DNA of 64,000 nucleotides, taken from Campylobacterales bacterium (GTDB lineage: Bacteria > Campylobacterota > Campylobacteria > Campylobacterales > QNZT01). The number at the start of each line of letters is the position of its first letter. Position 1 is the stretch's first letter. The DNA lies in contig JALVVN010000038.1 of assembly GCA_027023405.1 (NCBI GenBank), positions 83,333 to 147,332 of the forward strand, read 5' to 3'. The notes under the pieces are model-generated. The model was not told the origin of the DNA. It made no database searches and was given only the letters and a program-made list of their open reading frames with translations. The translations under genes were made by a program, and so were the position numbers. This document shows positions 29,056 to 38,975 of the stretch, piece after piece.

Positions 29056-31077
29056 TTAAATAGTAATCTCTTTGATGTCGGCAATCTCTCTAAAACCAAG
29101 ATAGATCGCATGAATGAGATTTTTTCTGTTTGCTTTGATCTTCGGATCATCGACATTGACCATCACAGCATCAAAAAAGGCATCAATCACCTCTTTAAGA
29201 CCAAAAAGTGCCTCTAACTTTGCTTCATAACTCTCAAATGTGGTTGTATTAATCTGCTCATAGGCAGTATAAAGCGTTCGCTCCTCCTCTTGTGTAAAGA
29301 GGCTTGGATCGACTCTCTTGGGACTTAAATCCATATCTTTGATAATATTGGCAACCCGTTTAAAGGTGCTAGAGAGGGATTTGAAGTCGCTCTGTTTGAC
29401 GATACCATCCAGTGCCTCAATCTTTTTGGATATTTCAACGATATCTCGCTCTCCGCTTTGGAGGACAGCATGGATCAGTGAGGGATTGACTTTGAAGTAT
29501 TGGTTGATTCGCTCAATAATAAAAGCATCGATTTGTGTTGCATCACATTGGGGATAATAGGCTTGGATTAATGAGGCAATATCCTTTTGAATATCGAAAT
29601 GAAACGACTCGTTCAGAGCAATTTTGATGATGCCTATCACGGCTCTACGAAGCGCAAAGGGATCTTTCGTTCCGGTGGGAATTTTCCCTAGCGCAAAGAT
29701 TGTTAAGAGTGTATCGAGTTTGATACTCATTGCTACTATTGCACTGAGTGTTTGACTTGGAAGTGCAGCATGTTCACCCGTAGGTAGATATTGCTCTTTG
29801 ATAGCGAGTGCTACATCCTCATCCTCTCCCATTGCTTTGGCATAGTAGTAGCCCATTAAGCCTTGTAGTTCTGTAAATTCATAGACCATATCGGTCAAGA
29901 GATCAGCTTTGGCAAGATCGAGTGTACGATCAAGCTTTTGACGATCGATAGGAGTATCAAAGCGATCTGATAAATAGTGTGCGACTTTTTTCTCCCGACC
30001 TATCTTTTCATAGAGTGTACCGCCTCCGTGAATAAAGGTGATCTCTTTGAGCCCCTCATTGGAGAGTCCGCGTTTGAGATCATTTTGGTAGAAGAAGAGT
30101 GCGTCGCTAAGTCTTGGACGAAGTACCTTTTCATTTCCCTCAATGATTTGCGAATAATCGTCACAAATCGCATCCGCAACAACCACAAAGGCATTTTCCA
30201 GTGTAGCATTTTTGAAAACGGGGAAGTAGCGTTGATGTTCACGCATTGAGAGGATAATCACTTCTGGTGGAAGTGTTAAAAAGTGCTCTTCAAATTTTCC
30301 CATTAATGCTTTGGGGTGTTCGGTAATGGCAACGACTTCCGCCAACAACTCCTCGTCAATATCGACACTACAACCGCTCTCGATTTGGATCGTATCGATC
30401 TGCGCTAAGATCTGCTCTTTGCGTTTATCGGGATCGATGGTGACTCCATTCTCCTTGATTTTCTTGAAATACTCTTCACCGTTTTGATACCCAAAGGGTT
30501 CATAGGAGAGACTTCGATGTGGATAGCTCATGGGAGCACTTTTGACGCCATAGAGTGTCACATCGATCGGGGTGTCACCCAAGAGGACACCGATCCAGCG
30601 AATCGGTCGTATAAAGGCTTCTTTGCAACTACCCCAGCGCATCGATTTGCCAAATTGAAGCGAGGAGAGAAATTGTGAGAGCATCTCTTGGAGCAGTGTA
30701 TGGCTCTCTACCCCTTTTTCTACCTTTTTAAAATAGAGTACCTCTTTGCCACCTTTTTCACGACGCTCTAACGCATCCACTGCCACTCCGCATTTTTTAG
30801 CAAATCCGAGAGCTGCGGGTGTGGGCTCTCCCTCTTTATAGGCGATATCGACAGGTGCACCATAGAGTTCTATCGTTGTATCCTTTTGCTTGAGCGGAAA
30901 GGCTTCATGCCATAATATCATTCGTCTTGGGGTGTAGAAAAATTCAAAAGAGCTCTCAACTCTTTTTTCTTGAAGGAGCTTTTGCCACTTCTGTTTAATA
31001 TACGGTAACTCTTTGAGGAAAGGGATTGCCGGAAGCTCCTCTACGCCGATTTCAATCAGTAGGGATTTTGTCATCAC
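29056..31077 (-). CDS. glyS: Glycine--tRNA ligase beta subunit
   Basis: LLIEIGVEELPAIP, MRWGSCKEAFIRPIRWIGVLLGD, LPSQTLSAIVAMSIKLDTL, GTKDPFALRRAVIGIIKI. Confidence 0.96.
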   Translation of the reverse strand: MMTKSLLIEIGVEELPAIPFLKELPYIKQKWQKLLQEKRVESSFEFFYTPRRMILWHEAFPLKQKDTTIELYGAPVDIAYKEGEPTPAALGFAKKCGVAVDALERREKGGKEVLYFKKVEKGVESHTLLQEMLSQFLSSLQFGKSMRWGSCKEAFIRPIRWIGVLLGDTPIDVTLYGVKSAPMSYPHRSLSYEPFGYQNGEEYFKKIKENGVTIDPDKRKEQILAQIDTIQIESGCSVDIDEELLAEVVAITEHPKALMGKFEEHFLTLPPEVIILSMREHQRYFPVFKNATLENAFVVVADAICDDYSQIIEGNEKVLRPRLSDALFFYQNDLKRGLSNEGLKEITFIHGGGTLYEKIGREKKVAHYLSDRFDTPIDRQKLDRTLDLAKADLLTDMVYEFTELQGLMGYYYAKAMGEDEDVALAIKEQYLPTGEHAALPSQTLSAIVAMSIKLDTLLTIFALGKIPTGTKDPFALRRAVIGIIKIALNESFHFDIQKDIASLIQAYYPQCDATQIDAFIIERINQYFKVNPSLIHAVLQSGERDIVEISKKIEALDGIVKQSDFKSLSSTFKRVANIIKDMDLSPKRVDPSLFTQEEERTLYTAYEQINTTTFESYEAKLEALFGLKEVIDAFFDAVMVNVDDPKIKANRKNLIHAIYLGFREIADIKEITI

Positions 31078-31140
31078 GAATCATAGCCTTGCGTAAAAAA
31101 TTTGCCGTGATTCTATCAAAAAGAGCTTTAGAGGTTCTAA

Positions 31141-31254
31141 CTACTCTCTTTTATCACGGTTTTTTGCTTGGGATTGGAGCATAAAACCACGAACTAAGAA
31201 GATCATAAAGAGGACAAAAAGTATAAGGATAATGGTATCAAGTACTGTTTTCAT
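31141..31254 (-). CDS. Small single-TM membrane protein (37 aa; not in ORF track)
   Basis: Manual translation MKTVLDTIILILFVLFMIFLVRGFMLQSQAKNRDKRE*: hydrophobic helix followed by a basic tail. No strong SD. Confidence 0.45.
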   Translation of the reverse strand: MKTVLDTIILILFVLFMIFLVRGFMLQSQAKNRDKRE

Positions 31255-31269
31255 AAGAGGAGTATAGCA

Positions 31270-32070
31270 CTACTCCTCTTCAAAAACCAACTCAAAAGCG
31301 GAAAGTGCTGTGATAGGTTCAAGATAAATTGAGAAGTGGCGCATACGATCTTCAATCAGTCGTCTCCCCAGTGTGGGGGTTGTATTGAGAATCAAAAAGT
31401 GAACGATACCCTTGTTACTATCGTAGTAGATCGTGTCATACTCTCGTACGATTTTTTGAATATTATAGCTCTCAATCGGCAGATCGGACTCATAGTGATA
31501 TTTGATAAGTGAGAAGTAGATTCTCTTCTCAAGGAGCTCTTTGATTCGGTTTTCAAAAAGATCCGATGAATTGATGATTCGTTCTGTGTTCTCTTTGAGT
31601 GAGAGGAGTCGTTTAGTGTAAAAGTTGCTTTTGAGAAACATCTCAATACTCATCATATACTCTTCGATCATGAACTCCTTCTCGAAGAGTTTGTGGACAC
31701 CGCTATTGTGTGCCATGAGATGATCTTTTTGTCGTAGATATTTTTGATCGGAAATTTCAAAAAATTTAAGATCGAGTTTGTGAGATTGGATGAGGTTCAG
31801 GATAGGCTCACGAATTTGAGGATCCTTCTTTTGATTGATCACGATATCCATATCATATACCAATGAAAGATCCTCCGCAGATAGATCTTCAGGGGTATAG
31901 TAATCTACATCATCAGCAGATGAGAAGATATAGTAGTGGAGTTTCTTGATCTCTTCACTATCGCTTAGTAGCATCAGTTGGATGTTTCTCGTTCTCTTTT
32001 GCTTTATCTTTTCTAAGATCACCAATTCATCTAAAATATTTTTACTTTCATCTATCTTATGTGACTCCAT
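31270..32070 (-). CDS. Hypothetical cytosolic protein, possibly degenerate receiver/GGDEF-like
   Basis: Long intact ORF. C-terminal REYDTIYYDSNKGIVHFLILNTTPTLGRRLIEDRMRHF resembles a diverged GGDEF-fold region. Confidence 0.6.
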   Translation of the reverse strand: MESHKIDESKNILDELVILEKIKQKRTRNIQLMLLSDSEEIKKLHYYIFSSADDVDYYTPEDLSAEDLSLVYDMDIVINQKKDPQIREPILNLIQSHKLDLKFFEISDQKYLRQKDHLMAHNSGVHKLFEKEFMIEEYMMSIEMFLKSNFYTKRLLSLKENTERIINSSDLFENRIKELLEKRIYFSLIKYHYESDLPIESYNIQKIVREYDTIYYDSNKGIVHFLILNTTPTLGRRLIEDRMRHFSIYLEPITALSAFELVFEEE

Positions 32071-32148
32071 GCGCTTTCCTTGATTAAACTTTCATCTCTC
32101 ATATAGAGTTATCTATTGAAAAGGATATCGTCAAATGAGAAAAAAGTT

Positions 32149-32922
32149 TTAGACAGATGCGTGACTTTTTTTGTGTAGAGTAATAATGCGTGAATCTTTA
32201 CCATCAATTTGAAGCATACGAAAAAAATTTCGTTTATAGACTCCACTATCAAGCCCAATCTTATCAGCTTTCATAAATGGTGCATAAAAGGGAGTGTGAC
32301 CAAAGACAACTGTATAGTCAAGTTTTTTTTTAGAAAAGAGAAAGGGATCGCGTATCCAGTAGAGTGTCTCATCATCGACTTGTTGATCTAAATCTTTTTG
32401 GCGGGGATCGATACCGGCATGCACGAAAAGGTAGCGGTTTTTGCGATCAAGATAGTAAGGTAAGAGATCTTGAAAAAATTTTTCAAAGGCATTATAAAAG
32501 TCGGGTTCCTTTTGAAACATTGCATCAAAACAGTCAAAGGAGTGTTGAAGAAACGGGTAACGATTTTTGATATCGTAATCATCTTGAAAATAGTATGCTT
32601 CATAGAAGAGTTCATGATTTCCTCGCAAAAAGAGCATCTCTCTTCCCTGCTCCTTTGCCCACTCTTTAAGAGAGATTAAATCCCGAAGAACGAGGTAGGA
32701 GCCCGCATCTTTATAAAAAACAGAATCGATCTCTCCACTCTCACCGCGATCAAGATAATCACCTAAAAAAATAATCGTGCGATCAGGCTCACACTCCTTT
32801 TTGATATAGTGTTCCACCTGCTGATAGATAGAGTAGGTTCCATGTAGATCAGGTATAACCAAATAGCGACACGATGCACTCTGTTTGAGAGGATGAAAAA
32901 GTGTCGTAAGTTTTTTGATCAT
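32149..32922 (-). CDS. Calcineurin-like (PPP-type) metallophosphoesterase
   Basis: IPDLHGTY, FLGDYLDRGESG, FLRGNHELF, LFVHAGIDP, VFGHTPF. Confidence 0.9.
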   Translation of the reverse strand: MIKKLTTLFHPLKQSASCRYLVIPDLHGTYSIYQQVEHYIKKECEPDRTIIFLGDYLDRGESGEIDSVFYKDAGSYLVLRDLISLKEWAKEQGREMLFLRGNHELFYEAYYFQDDYDIKNRYPFLQHSFDCFDAMFQKEPDFYNAFEKFFQDLLPYYLDRKNRYLFVHAGIDPRQKDLDQQVDDETLYWIRDPFLFSKKKLDYTVVFGHTPFYAPFMKADKIGLDSGVYKRNFFRMLQIDGKDSRIITLHKKSHASV

Positions 32923-32934
32923 AGGAGTATGCCT

Positions 32935-33792
32935 CTAACTTTTTTTACATATTATATCACCAATTTGACGATTGAGTGAATGTGCAACGACTCCGCACTT
33001 GACTTTGAGTAGAAAAAAGAGGGGGAGATCATCTCTATCGCTTAAGCACTCATAGTTGCCCATCCCTTTGGAGATGATGCAATCGGCACGATCAAAAATC
33101 TCTCGCGCCTCTTGATTCATCAATGAATAGACAAGTCCGGGAGTAGGTACACCGCTATCGACAATGCGCGTTAATTTCACTAGTGGATCCCCCTCCAAAT
33201 CTTTGAGTGTCAAATCGTTGATAATCGGCTCACCTCGAACAAAATAGTAGATCTCTAATTTTGGGAAAAGGCGTTTGAGCAGTGAGATATAGATGCCATC
33301 AAAGATATTTTCTCCGGCATTATCTGCAAGATAGACTACATTTTCAGCATGTTGAAGTTGTTGATAGAGTGATGAGGTGTCATCGATTGCAAAGTGATCC
33401 AGCAACACTGTTTCCACCGCTTTGTCAAGGTCAAATTGTACTTCACTGGCAAGATCGATTACATTTCCCAAGACGGCGATCTTCGTTCCAGTCACAAAAT
33501 CATCATGAGAGGCTTTGAGTATCGTTTCAAGCTTTTCTCTGAAGCGTTGTGCATGTGCAATAGACTCTTTTTTGATTTGTGCATAGAGGTCATCTCGCTT
33601 GAGATAGGTTGCAATCTCTTGGTAGAGAGGTGTTGCATTTTGTGGAGGGGTGAGATCAAAGCGAAATTGCGGTACATGTCTGGCAGCGATATCCAAAACA
33701 GCTTTGGATTGGTCTTGATCCAAGCCAAGCACCTTCGTGACTCGTAGTGCTTGGTTGAAGATGCAGGCGATGCAGTCGGTCTGAATATTCAA
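32935..33792 (-). CDS. DUF89 / ARMT1-like metal-dependent phosphatase
   Basis: N-terminal Cys motif TDCIACIFNQALR, YLADNAGENIFDGIYI, ISKGMGNYECLSDRDDLPLFFLLKVKCGVVA. Confidence 0.82.
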   Translation of the reverse strand: MNIQTDCIACIFNQALRVTKVLGLDQDQSKAVLDIAARHVPQFRFDLTPPQNATPLYQEIATYLKRDDLYAQIKKESIAHAQRFREKLETILKASHDDFVTGTKIAVLGNVIDLASEVQFDLDKAVETVLLDHFAIDDTSSLYQQLQHAENVVYLADNAGENIFDGIYISLLKRLFPKLEIYYFVRGEPIINDLTLKDLEGDPLVKLTRIVDSGVPTPGLVYSLMNQEAREIFDRADCIISKGMGNYECLSDRDDLPLFFLLKVKCGVVAHSLNRQIGDIICKKS

Positions 33793-33795
33793 GGG

Positions 33796-35148
33796 CTAAA
33801 ATTTTCCGTTTTTGATAGAGTCGGCAATCAAAAAGGAGAGTTCGAGTGCTTGCGAAGCATTGAGTCTCGGATCGCAGTGGGTGTGGTAACGAGAGGAGAG
33901 ATTCTCTTCTGTAATCGCTTGTGCACCACCGATACACTCTGTTACATCTTTACCTGTCATCTCGAGGTGGACACCGCCGGCAACCGTCCCTTCCGCCTGA
34001 TGAATCTGCATAAAGTTTTTCACCTCTTTGAGGACATTATCAAACTCTCTTGTTTTGTAGTTATTGCTGGTCTTAAAGGTATTGGCATGCATCGGATCGG
34101 ATGACCACAAGACTTTGAGCCCTGCCTCTTTGACCGCACGAAGTAGCGGTGGAAAATGCTCATTAATCGCATCCGCTCCCATTCGTACGATGACATTCAG
34201 CTTACCGGCTTCATTATCAGGGTTGATCGCTTCAATCAACTGAAGTAAATCCTCTTTTGTAGTAGTTGGTCCTGCTTTAATTCCTACCGGATTTTCAACA
34301 CCGCGCAAAAACTCTACATGGGCATGATCAAGCTGTCTGGTACGATCACCGATCCAGAGCATATGGGCTGAACAGTCATAATATTTACCGCTCAAACTAT
34401 CTTGTCGTGTCAATGCCTCCTCATAGTTGAGAAGTAGCGCTTCATGTGAAGTATAGAGTACGGTTTGGTTGAGAAGCGGTGTATTCTCACTATTAATCCC
34501 GATTGCACGCATAAAGTCAAGCGCTTTTTTAATGTCATTTGTCAGCTCTTTATAACGCTTAGTCGCATGAGAACCCTCAGCAAAATCAAGATTCCATTGA
34601 TGCACTTTTTGGAGATCCGCATATCCGCCTCTCGCAAAAGCACGGATCAGGTTGAGTGTCGCCGCCGATTGATTGTAAGCGCTAAGCATCCGATAGGGAT
34701 CGGGTTCTCGTGCCTCAAGCGTCGGTTCGATAGAGTTGATAATATCTCCACGATAACTGGGGATTTTCTCTCCGTTGATCTCCTCAAAGTCACTACTTCT
34801 CGGTTTGGCAAACTGTCCGGCGATGCGCCCTACTTTGACGACCGGTTTTCCTCCAGCAAAGGTAAGTGCCACAGACATTTGTAAAAAGACTTTGAAAAAG
34901 TCGCGAATATTGTCAGCATTAAACTCTAAAAAACTCTCCGCACAATCACCCCCTTGGAGTAGAAAGGCTTTGCCCTCTGTGACTTGGGCAAGAGATTTTT
35001 TTAGACTCTCAACCTCCTCTGCAAAGACAAGTGGCGGATAGTGTGAAAGCTTCTGCTCTACTTGTGTCAATAGTCTCTTGTCATTATATGTTGGTTGTTG
35101 GAGAATAGGTTTTTCTCTCCAGCTACTTTTTGTCCATGCTTGTCTCAT
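33796..35148 (-). CDS. aroG: Class II 3-deoxy-7-phosphoheptulonate synthase
   Basis: [79 protein letters not shown]. Confidence 0.95.
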   Translation of the reverse strand: MRQAWTKSSWREKPILQQPTYNDKRLLTQVEQKLSHYPPLVFAEEVESLKKSLAQVTEGKAFLLQGGDCAESFLEFNADNIRDFFKVFLQMSVALTFAGGKPVVKVGRIAGQFAKPRSSDFEEINGEKIPSYRGDIINSIEPTLEAREPDPYRMLSAYNQSAATLNLIRAFARGGYADLQKVHQWNLDFAEGSHATKRYKELTNDIKKALDFMRAIGINSENTPLLNQTVLYTSHEALLLNYEEALTRQDSLSGKYYDCSAHMLWIGDRTRQLDHAHVEFLRGVENPVGIKAGPTTTKEDLLQLIEAINPDNEAGKLNVIVRMGADAINEHFPPLLRAVKEAGLKVLWSSDPMHANTFKTSNNYKTREFDNVLKEVKNFMQIHQAEGTVAGGVHLEMTGKDVTECIGGAQAITEENLSSRYHTHCDPRLNASQALELSFLIADSIKNGKF

Positions 35149-35465
35149 ATTATCTCTTTTTTCTCTCTATCGTTTTATTCTTACTAAAGGGCAGCTACTC
35201 TTTGAGATGTGCCTAAATGTAAAGAAGTATTATAGTGGTTCTTTTTTTAAGGGAACCTCTAATCCTCCACTAAGAGTTGGATAAATAATCTCTTATGGCT
35301 TTTAAAGGAAAATGATTATTAACAAAAAGTGCTACGAATAGTAATGAAAGTAATAATTTATTTACTTATAATAGTAAAAACTTCTCTTTATCTCTTTATT
35401 TAAGTTATACTAATTTGTACTCAAGAGTAGTAAATTGAATTTAAATATAAGGAGAATTTTCAAGA

Positions 35466-37685
35466 ATGAAAATAGATATTCGGACAATAGCTTTCTCATT
35501 AGCCACGGTGGCGACACTCATAGGTTGTGGTGGATCTAATGTGGCAAATGAACGGAGTTCACTCAGTGAACCGATTGTGCCGTTGGCAACAAAAGTGACT
35601 AGGGCTGACTGGACAGGTGTAGAACCGGTTGCAAACGGTTTTTTTATCACGAACGACAATTCACTTTTGTCATTTAAAATAAAAGATCAACATATTGCTG
35701 ACAATAGTTACCATAGTGAAATTATCCTAATTGATGCAGATCATAATGCACAAACCGGTTATCACAATCAGAGATGGGGAGATATCGGTGCAGAGTATTT
35801 GATCGAAGGGAATAGTCTTTATAGTTATACGGGAACACGAGAGGAGTGGAGTTGGAATTTTGTGGCTCGTGTTTCTCGAAGAGTCATTGATGGTCAGAAT
35901 GATGAGCTAGAGGTTGAGTTCCCTCGTTCACTTATTCAAACGCCTGACAACCAAATTAGTGCGGAAGCTGCATTAACCGATGAGAATTGGGCGACATTGA
36001 CTGCTACGGATATTGTCAATTATGAACTTACCGGTGACGGTGTTGTTGAAAATAGCTTTCAGCTAACAGATAGCGAACAGCAGATTGATTTTACCATGCA
36101 AAGCGCTTTTATCACATCTGCTGATTTTAGAGCCACTGCAATTTTTATCGATGCAGATAATAATCCTCAAACGGGGTATCGTAATGAGAGATGGGATAAT
36201 ATCGGTGCAGAATATTTAATCATTGACGGTGCGGTTTATAGTTACGGCGGAGAGGGATGGAGTTGGAATTTTCTCTCTAATGTTCAGAGAGATATTCAAG
36301 ATACAAATGCTCATATTGTAGTGAATAAAGAGGGATTAACCTTAGGAAATACAATCCGAACGGTTGCAGGTATTTTGGATCAAAATTGGCAAGTAATGTT
36401 CCGATACGATCTGAGTTCAGCAACGATTACAGGAAATCAACCGGAACCACTTCCGCAAGCTACTATTCAAGATAGCATGAGCCAAATGCAAATTGTTCTT
36501 CAAAGTGAGGAGATTGCAAACGGTAATGCGGCACTAGAAACGATCTTTATTGATACAGATAATAATCCTCAAACCGGGTATAGTAATGCTAGACTTGATT
36601 ATGGTGCGATGGGCGCGGATTATATGATCCAAGGTGACATTGTCTATCACTACAACGGTGAGGGATGGAGCTGGAGTCGTATCGGAAATGCCACCGTTAC
36701 AAGAGAAAATGATACGATGCATATCGTTTTTGACAAACTACCGCTTCATTTTGGTGCAAACATTCGTCTGTTCCCTACTTTGACCGATGCCAATTGGCAA
36801 ACAGTTACGCGTTATGCGGAAGTAGATGTCACACCGATGCAACCTGCAGAGGGAGTGACCGTACGACATGATCTCAACTTCTTTTGGTTTGGTATGCAAA
36901 ATGACAATCTTACACTCAATGATACAATGCAAACCGAAATTTATATTGATGAAGATGACAATCCCAACACCGGATTTGAGATTAACGGTATCGGGGCAGA
37001 GTATCGTATAGTCAATGATCGTGCATTTGCGCTCAGAGGTAACGGCGAATGGGGAGATCTGCTCAACGGTGAAGATAGTGCTGTTGTCTATCAACGAGGA
37101 GAACATGGTGTCAATGTTCGCACACGAAGATCGCAGCTTCGTTACACACATAGACATATTGCGGTAACTGGAAGAGTAGTTGATGAGAATAACAATGAAG
37201 TCTTTGCTTTCACACCGACACACTATGTCGTTCAAGCGGATAATGATGAGATTACGCTTAATCTTGACAATCCTGACTATTATACATTTGAATTTCATTC
37301 ACCCCTGATTCAAGAAGCGCATTTTGGTCACGATGCCGTAGATGATTTGGTGACTAGTCTACATTTGGCAATCGATTTGGATAATAATCGTTTTACAGGG
37401 AACCAAATGAATGCGGTAGGTGCAGACTATTTTACAGGATCTTGGTCATCTCATAGAGAGCTTTATCACTTTATCGGTACAGAAGGTACACATAGTTGGT
37501 GGGAGCGATGGGAAACTGTAGATGACAGTGATACGATTGTAACCGTGCAAGATGGATTGGTCACGATTGCTATTCCAAGAAGCGCCCTACCAGTTAGCGG
37601 TCCTTTTACGGTAGCGAGTACTTTCAATGACAGCCACGGTCATTTTTACTGGACTAACCACTATGAGTTTGATTTAGGAAATTAG
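35466..37685 (+). CDS. Large lipoprotein with five tandem ~135-140-aa repeats
   Basis: Signal peptide with lipobox ATLIGCGG. Repeat cores start at nt 35730, 36147, 36549, 36945 and 37371 (e.g. IDADNNPQTGYRNERWDNIGAEYLI). Confidence 0.85.
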   Translation: MKIDIRTIAFSLATVATLIGCGGSNVANERSSLSEPIVPLATKVTRADWTGVEPVANGFFITNDNSLLSFKIKDQHIADNSYHSEIILIDADHNAQTGYHNQRWGDIGAEYLIEGNSLYSYTGTREEWSWNFVARVSRRVIDGQNDELEVEFPRSLIQTPDNQISAEAALTDENWATLTATDIVNYELTGDGVVENSFQLTDSEQQIDFTMQSAFITSADFRATAIFIDADNNPQTGYRNERWDNIGAEYLIIDGAVYSYGGEGWSWNFLSNVQRDIQDTNAHIVVNKEGLTLGNTIRTVAGILDQNWQVMFRYDLSSATITGNQPEPLPQATIQDSMSQMQIVLQSEEIANGNAALETIFIDTDNNPQTGYSNARLDYGAMGADYMIQGDIVYHYNGEGWSWSRIGNATVTRENDTMHIVFDKLPLHFGANIRLFPTLTDANWQTVTRYAEVDVTPMQPAEGVTVRHDLNFFWFGMQNDNLTLNDTMQTEIYIDEDDNPNTGFEINGIGAEYRIVNDRAFALRGNGEWGDLLNGEDSAVVYQRGEHGVNVRTRRSQLRYTHRHIAVTGRVVDENNNEVFAFTPTHYVVQADNDEITLNLDNPDYYTFEFHSPLIQEAHFGHDAVDDLVTSLHLAIDLDNNRFTGNQMNAVGADYFTGSWSSHRELYHFIGTEGTHSWWERWETVDDSDTIVTVQDGLVTIAIPRSALPVSGPFTVASTFNDSHGHFYWTNHYEFDLGN

Positions 37686-37699
37686 ATTAGCTTGTTTTT

Positions 37700-37727
37700 G
37701 CAAACCCTCAAACTTTTGAGGGTTTGC
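37700..37727 (+). terminator. Strong hairpin terminator candidate
   Basis: GCAAACCCTCAAA-CT-TTTGAGGGTTTGC, 13-bp perfect arms, immediately after the repeat lipoprotein gene. Confidence 0.75.
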
Positions 37728-37778
37728 ATTGAAACCATTTTTATAGTATACTATCTATAAAAAAGGTTACTTATAGTT

Positions 37779-38228
37779 ATGGTTGATATCTTTTCCGTTA
37801 TTTTGATAGGATCTCTCGTGACCTTTTTGATGTATCAAAACATCAATAAAGTGACACAAAAGATCGAACAAAGTAGCAACGACAAACACCCCAGCTTTTC
37901 TAAATTTGCCACCAAAATTATCGAGACGATCCGAGAAGTAAAAAAAGATCTTGATAGCGATATGGAGTGTGAAAATCCTCACTTTTGCAAAAATGATCAG
38001 TGTGATGAAAAAGAGGTAATTAAAGCCTTAAACGACTTGATACGAAGAGCCTCCTTTTATGAGGGTGAGCGAGCGAAAAGTTTTTCTCGCAGAGAGGCGG
38101 AGGCGGAATTTGTGGATATTCTGCAAAAGTTTGAAGAGATTGTTCGGCACTCCTGCATAAATGGTCAAGAAGAGGCCTTAAAACTTAAAGATGAACTCCA
38201 TAAATCCTATCAAGAACTTATAGGATAA
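37779..38228 (+). CDS. Hypothetical protein with N-terminal TM helix
   Basis: MVDIFSVILIGSLVTFLMYQNI helix followed by a charged region; a TATACT -10-like box lies upstream. Confidence 0.65.
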   Translation: MVDIFSVILIGSLVTFLMYQNINKVTQKIEQSSNDKHPSFSKFATKIIETIREVKKDLDSDMECENPHFCKNDQCDEKEVIKALNDLIRRASFYEGERAKSFSRREAEAEFVDILQKFEEIVRHSCINGQEEALKLKDELHKSYQELIG

Positions 38229-38231
38229 GTT

Positions 38232-38975
38232 GTGCAAAAGATCCCCTTTTGCAACTATGATGTCATAGAGTTTACGACACTGGAGACACAGTGTGTCTAT
38301 CTTCCGCAAGAGCGTATGCAGATGCGTTACAAATATATCTACAATGCTCCCAAGAGTGTTGCTTCACAATTGACAGTGCAAGGGTGGCGCCGTTTTGGTC
38401 ACTACTTCTCCAGACCGGCATGTCAAGCGTGTCATGCATGTTTGAGTCTTCGAATTGATGTCAATCGTTTTTCGTTTAGCCGATCAGCCAGACGCACAAT
38501 GCAAAAAAATAGTCACACCACACATCGTATCACGACGCCGCAGATCAGTGATGCGCATTTGGCACTCTATGAAAAATATCATCTCTTTAAACAGAAAAAA
38601 GAGGGGTGGGACTACTATCCGATTACACAAGAGGGGTATGAAGATCTCTATCTCAAAGGTGATCCGTCTTACGCACGAGAGGTCTCCTATTATCTTCACA
38701 ATCGGCTCATTGGTGTGGATTTGATTGATATACTTGAAGATGGTATTTCAGCGATCTACTTCTACTATGATCCGGATTTTTCGCATCTCTCATTGGGACG
38801 CTACTCGATCTATCGACAGATTGAGATGGCAAAAGAGATGGGATTAGCTTGGATCTATCTTGGGTATAGTGTGGATAGTTGTAAAAGTTTAAATTATAAA
38901 CTGCAGTTTAAACCTCACCAAATTCTTTACGATCGTCCTGAGCTTGAGCAAGTGGCAAACTGGCGGGTATCTTAG
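38232..38975 (+). CDS. bpt: Bpt-type aspartate/glutamate leucyltransferase
   Basis: CVYLPQERMQMRYKYI, QGWRRFGHYFSRPACQACHACLSLRID, IYFYYDPDFSHLSLGRYSIYRQIEMAKEMGLAWIYLGY. TTG/GTG start region ambiguous. Confidence 0.92.
   Translation: MQKIPFCNYDVIEFTTLETQCVYLPQERMQMRYKYIYNAPKSVASQLTVQGWRRFGHYFSRPACQACHACLSLRIDVNRFSFSRSARRTMQKNSHTTHRITTPQISDAHLALYEKYHLFKQKKEGWDYYPITQEGYEDLYLKGDPSYAREVSYYLHNRLIGVDLIDILEDGISAIYFYYDPDFSHLSLGRYSIYRQIEMAKEMGLAWIYLGYSVDSCKSLNYKLQFKPHQILYDRPELEQVANWRVS

Noticed and set aside
35466-37685. Five-repeat protein as a phage tail or RTX toxin
   Set aside because: No GGxGxD RTX nonapeptides and no phage genes nearby; it has its own lipobox.
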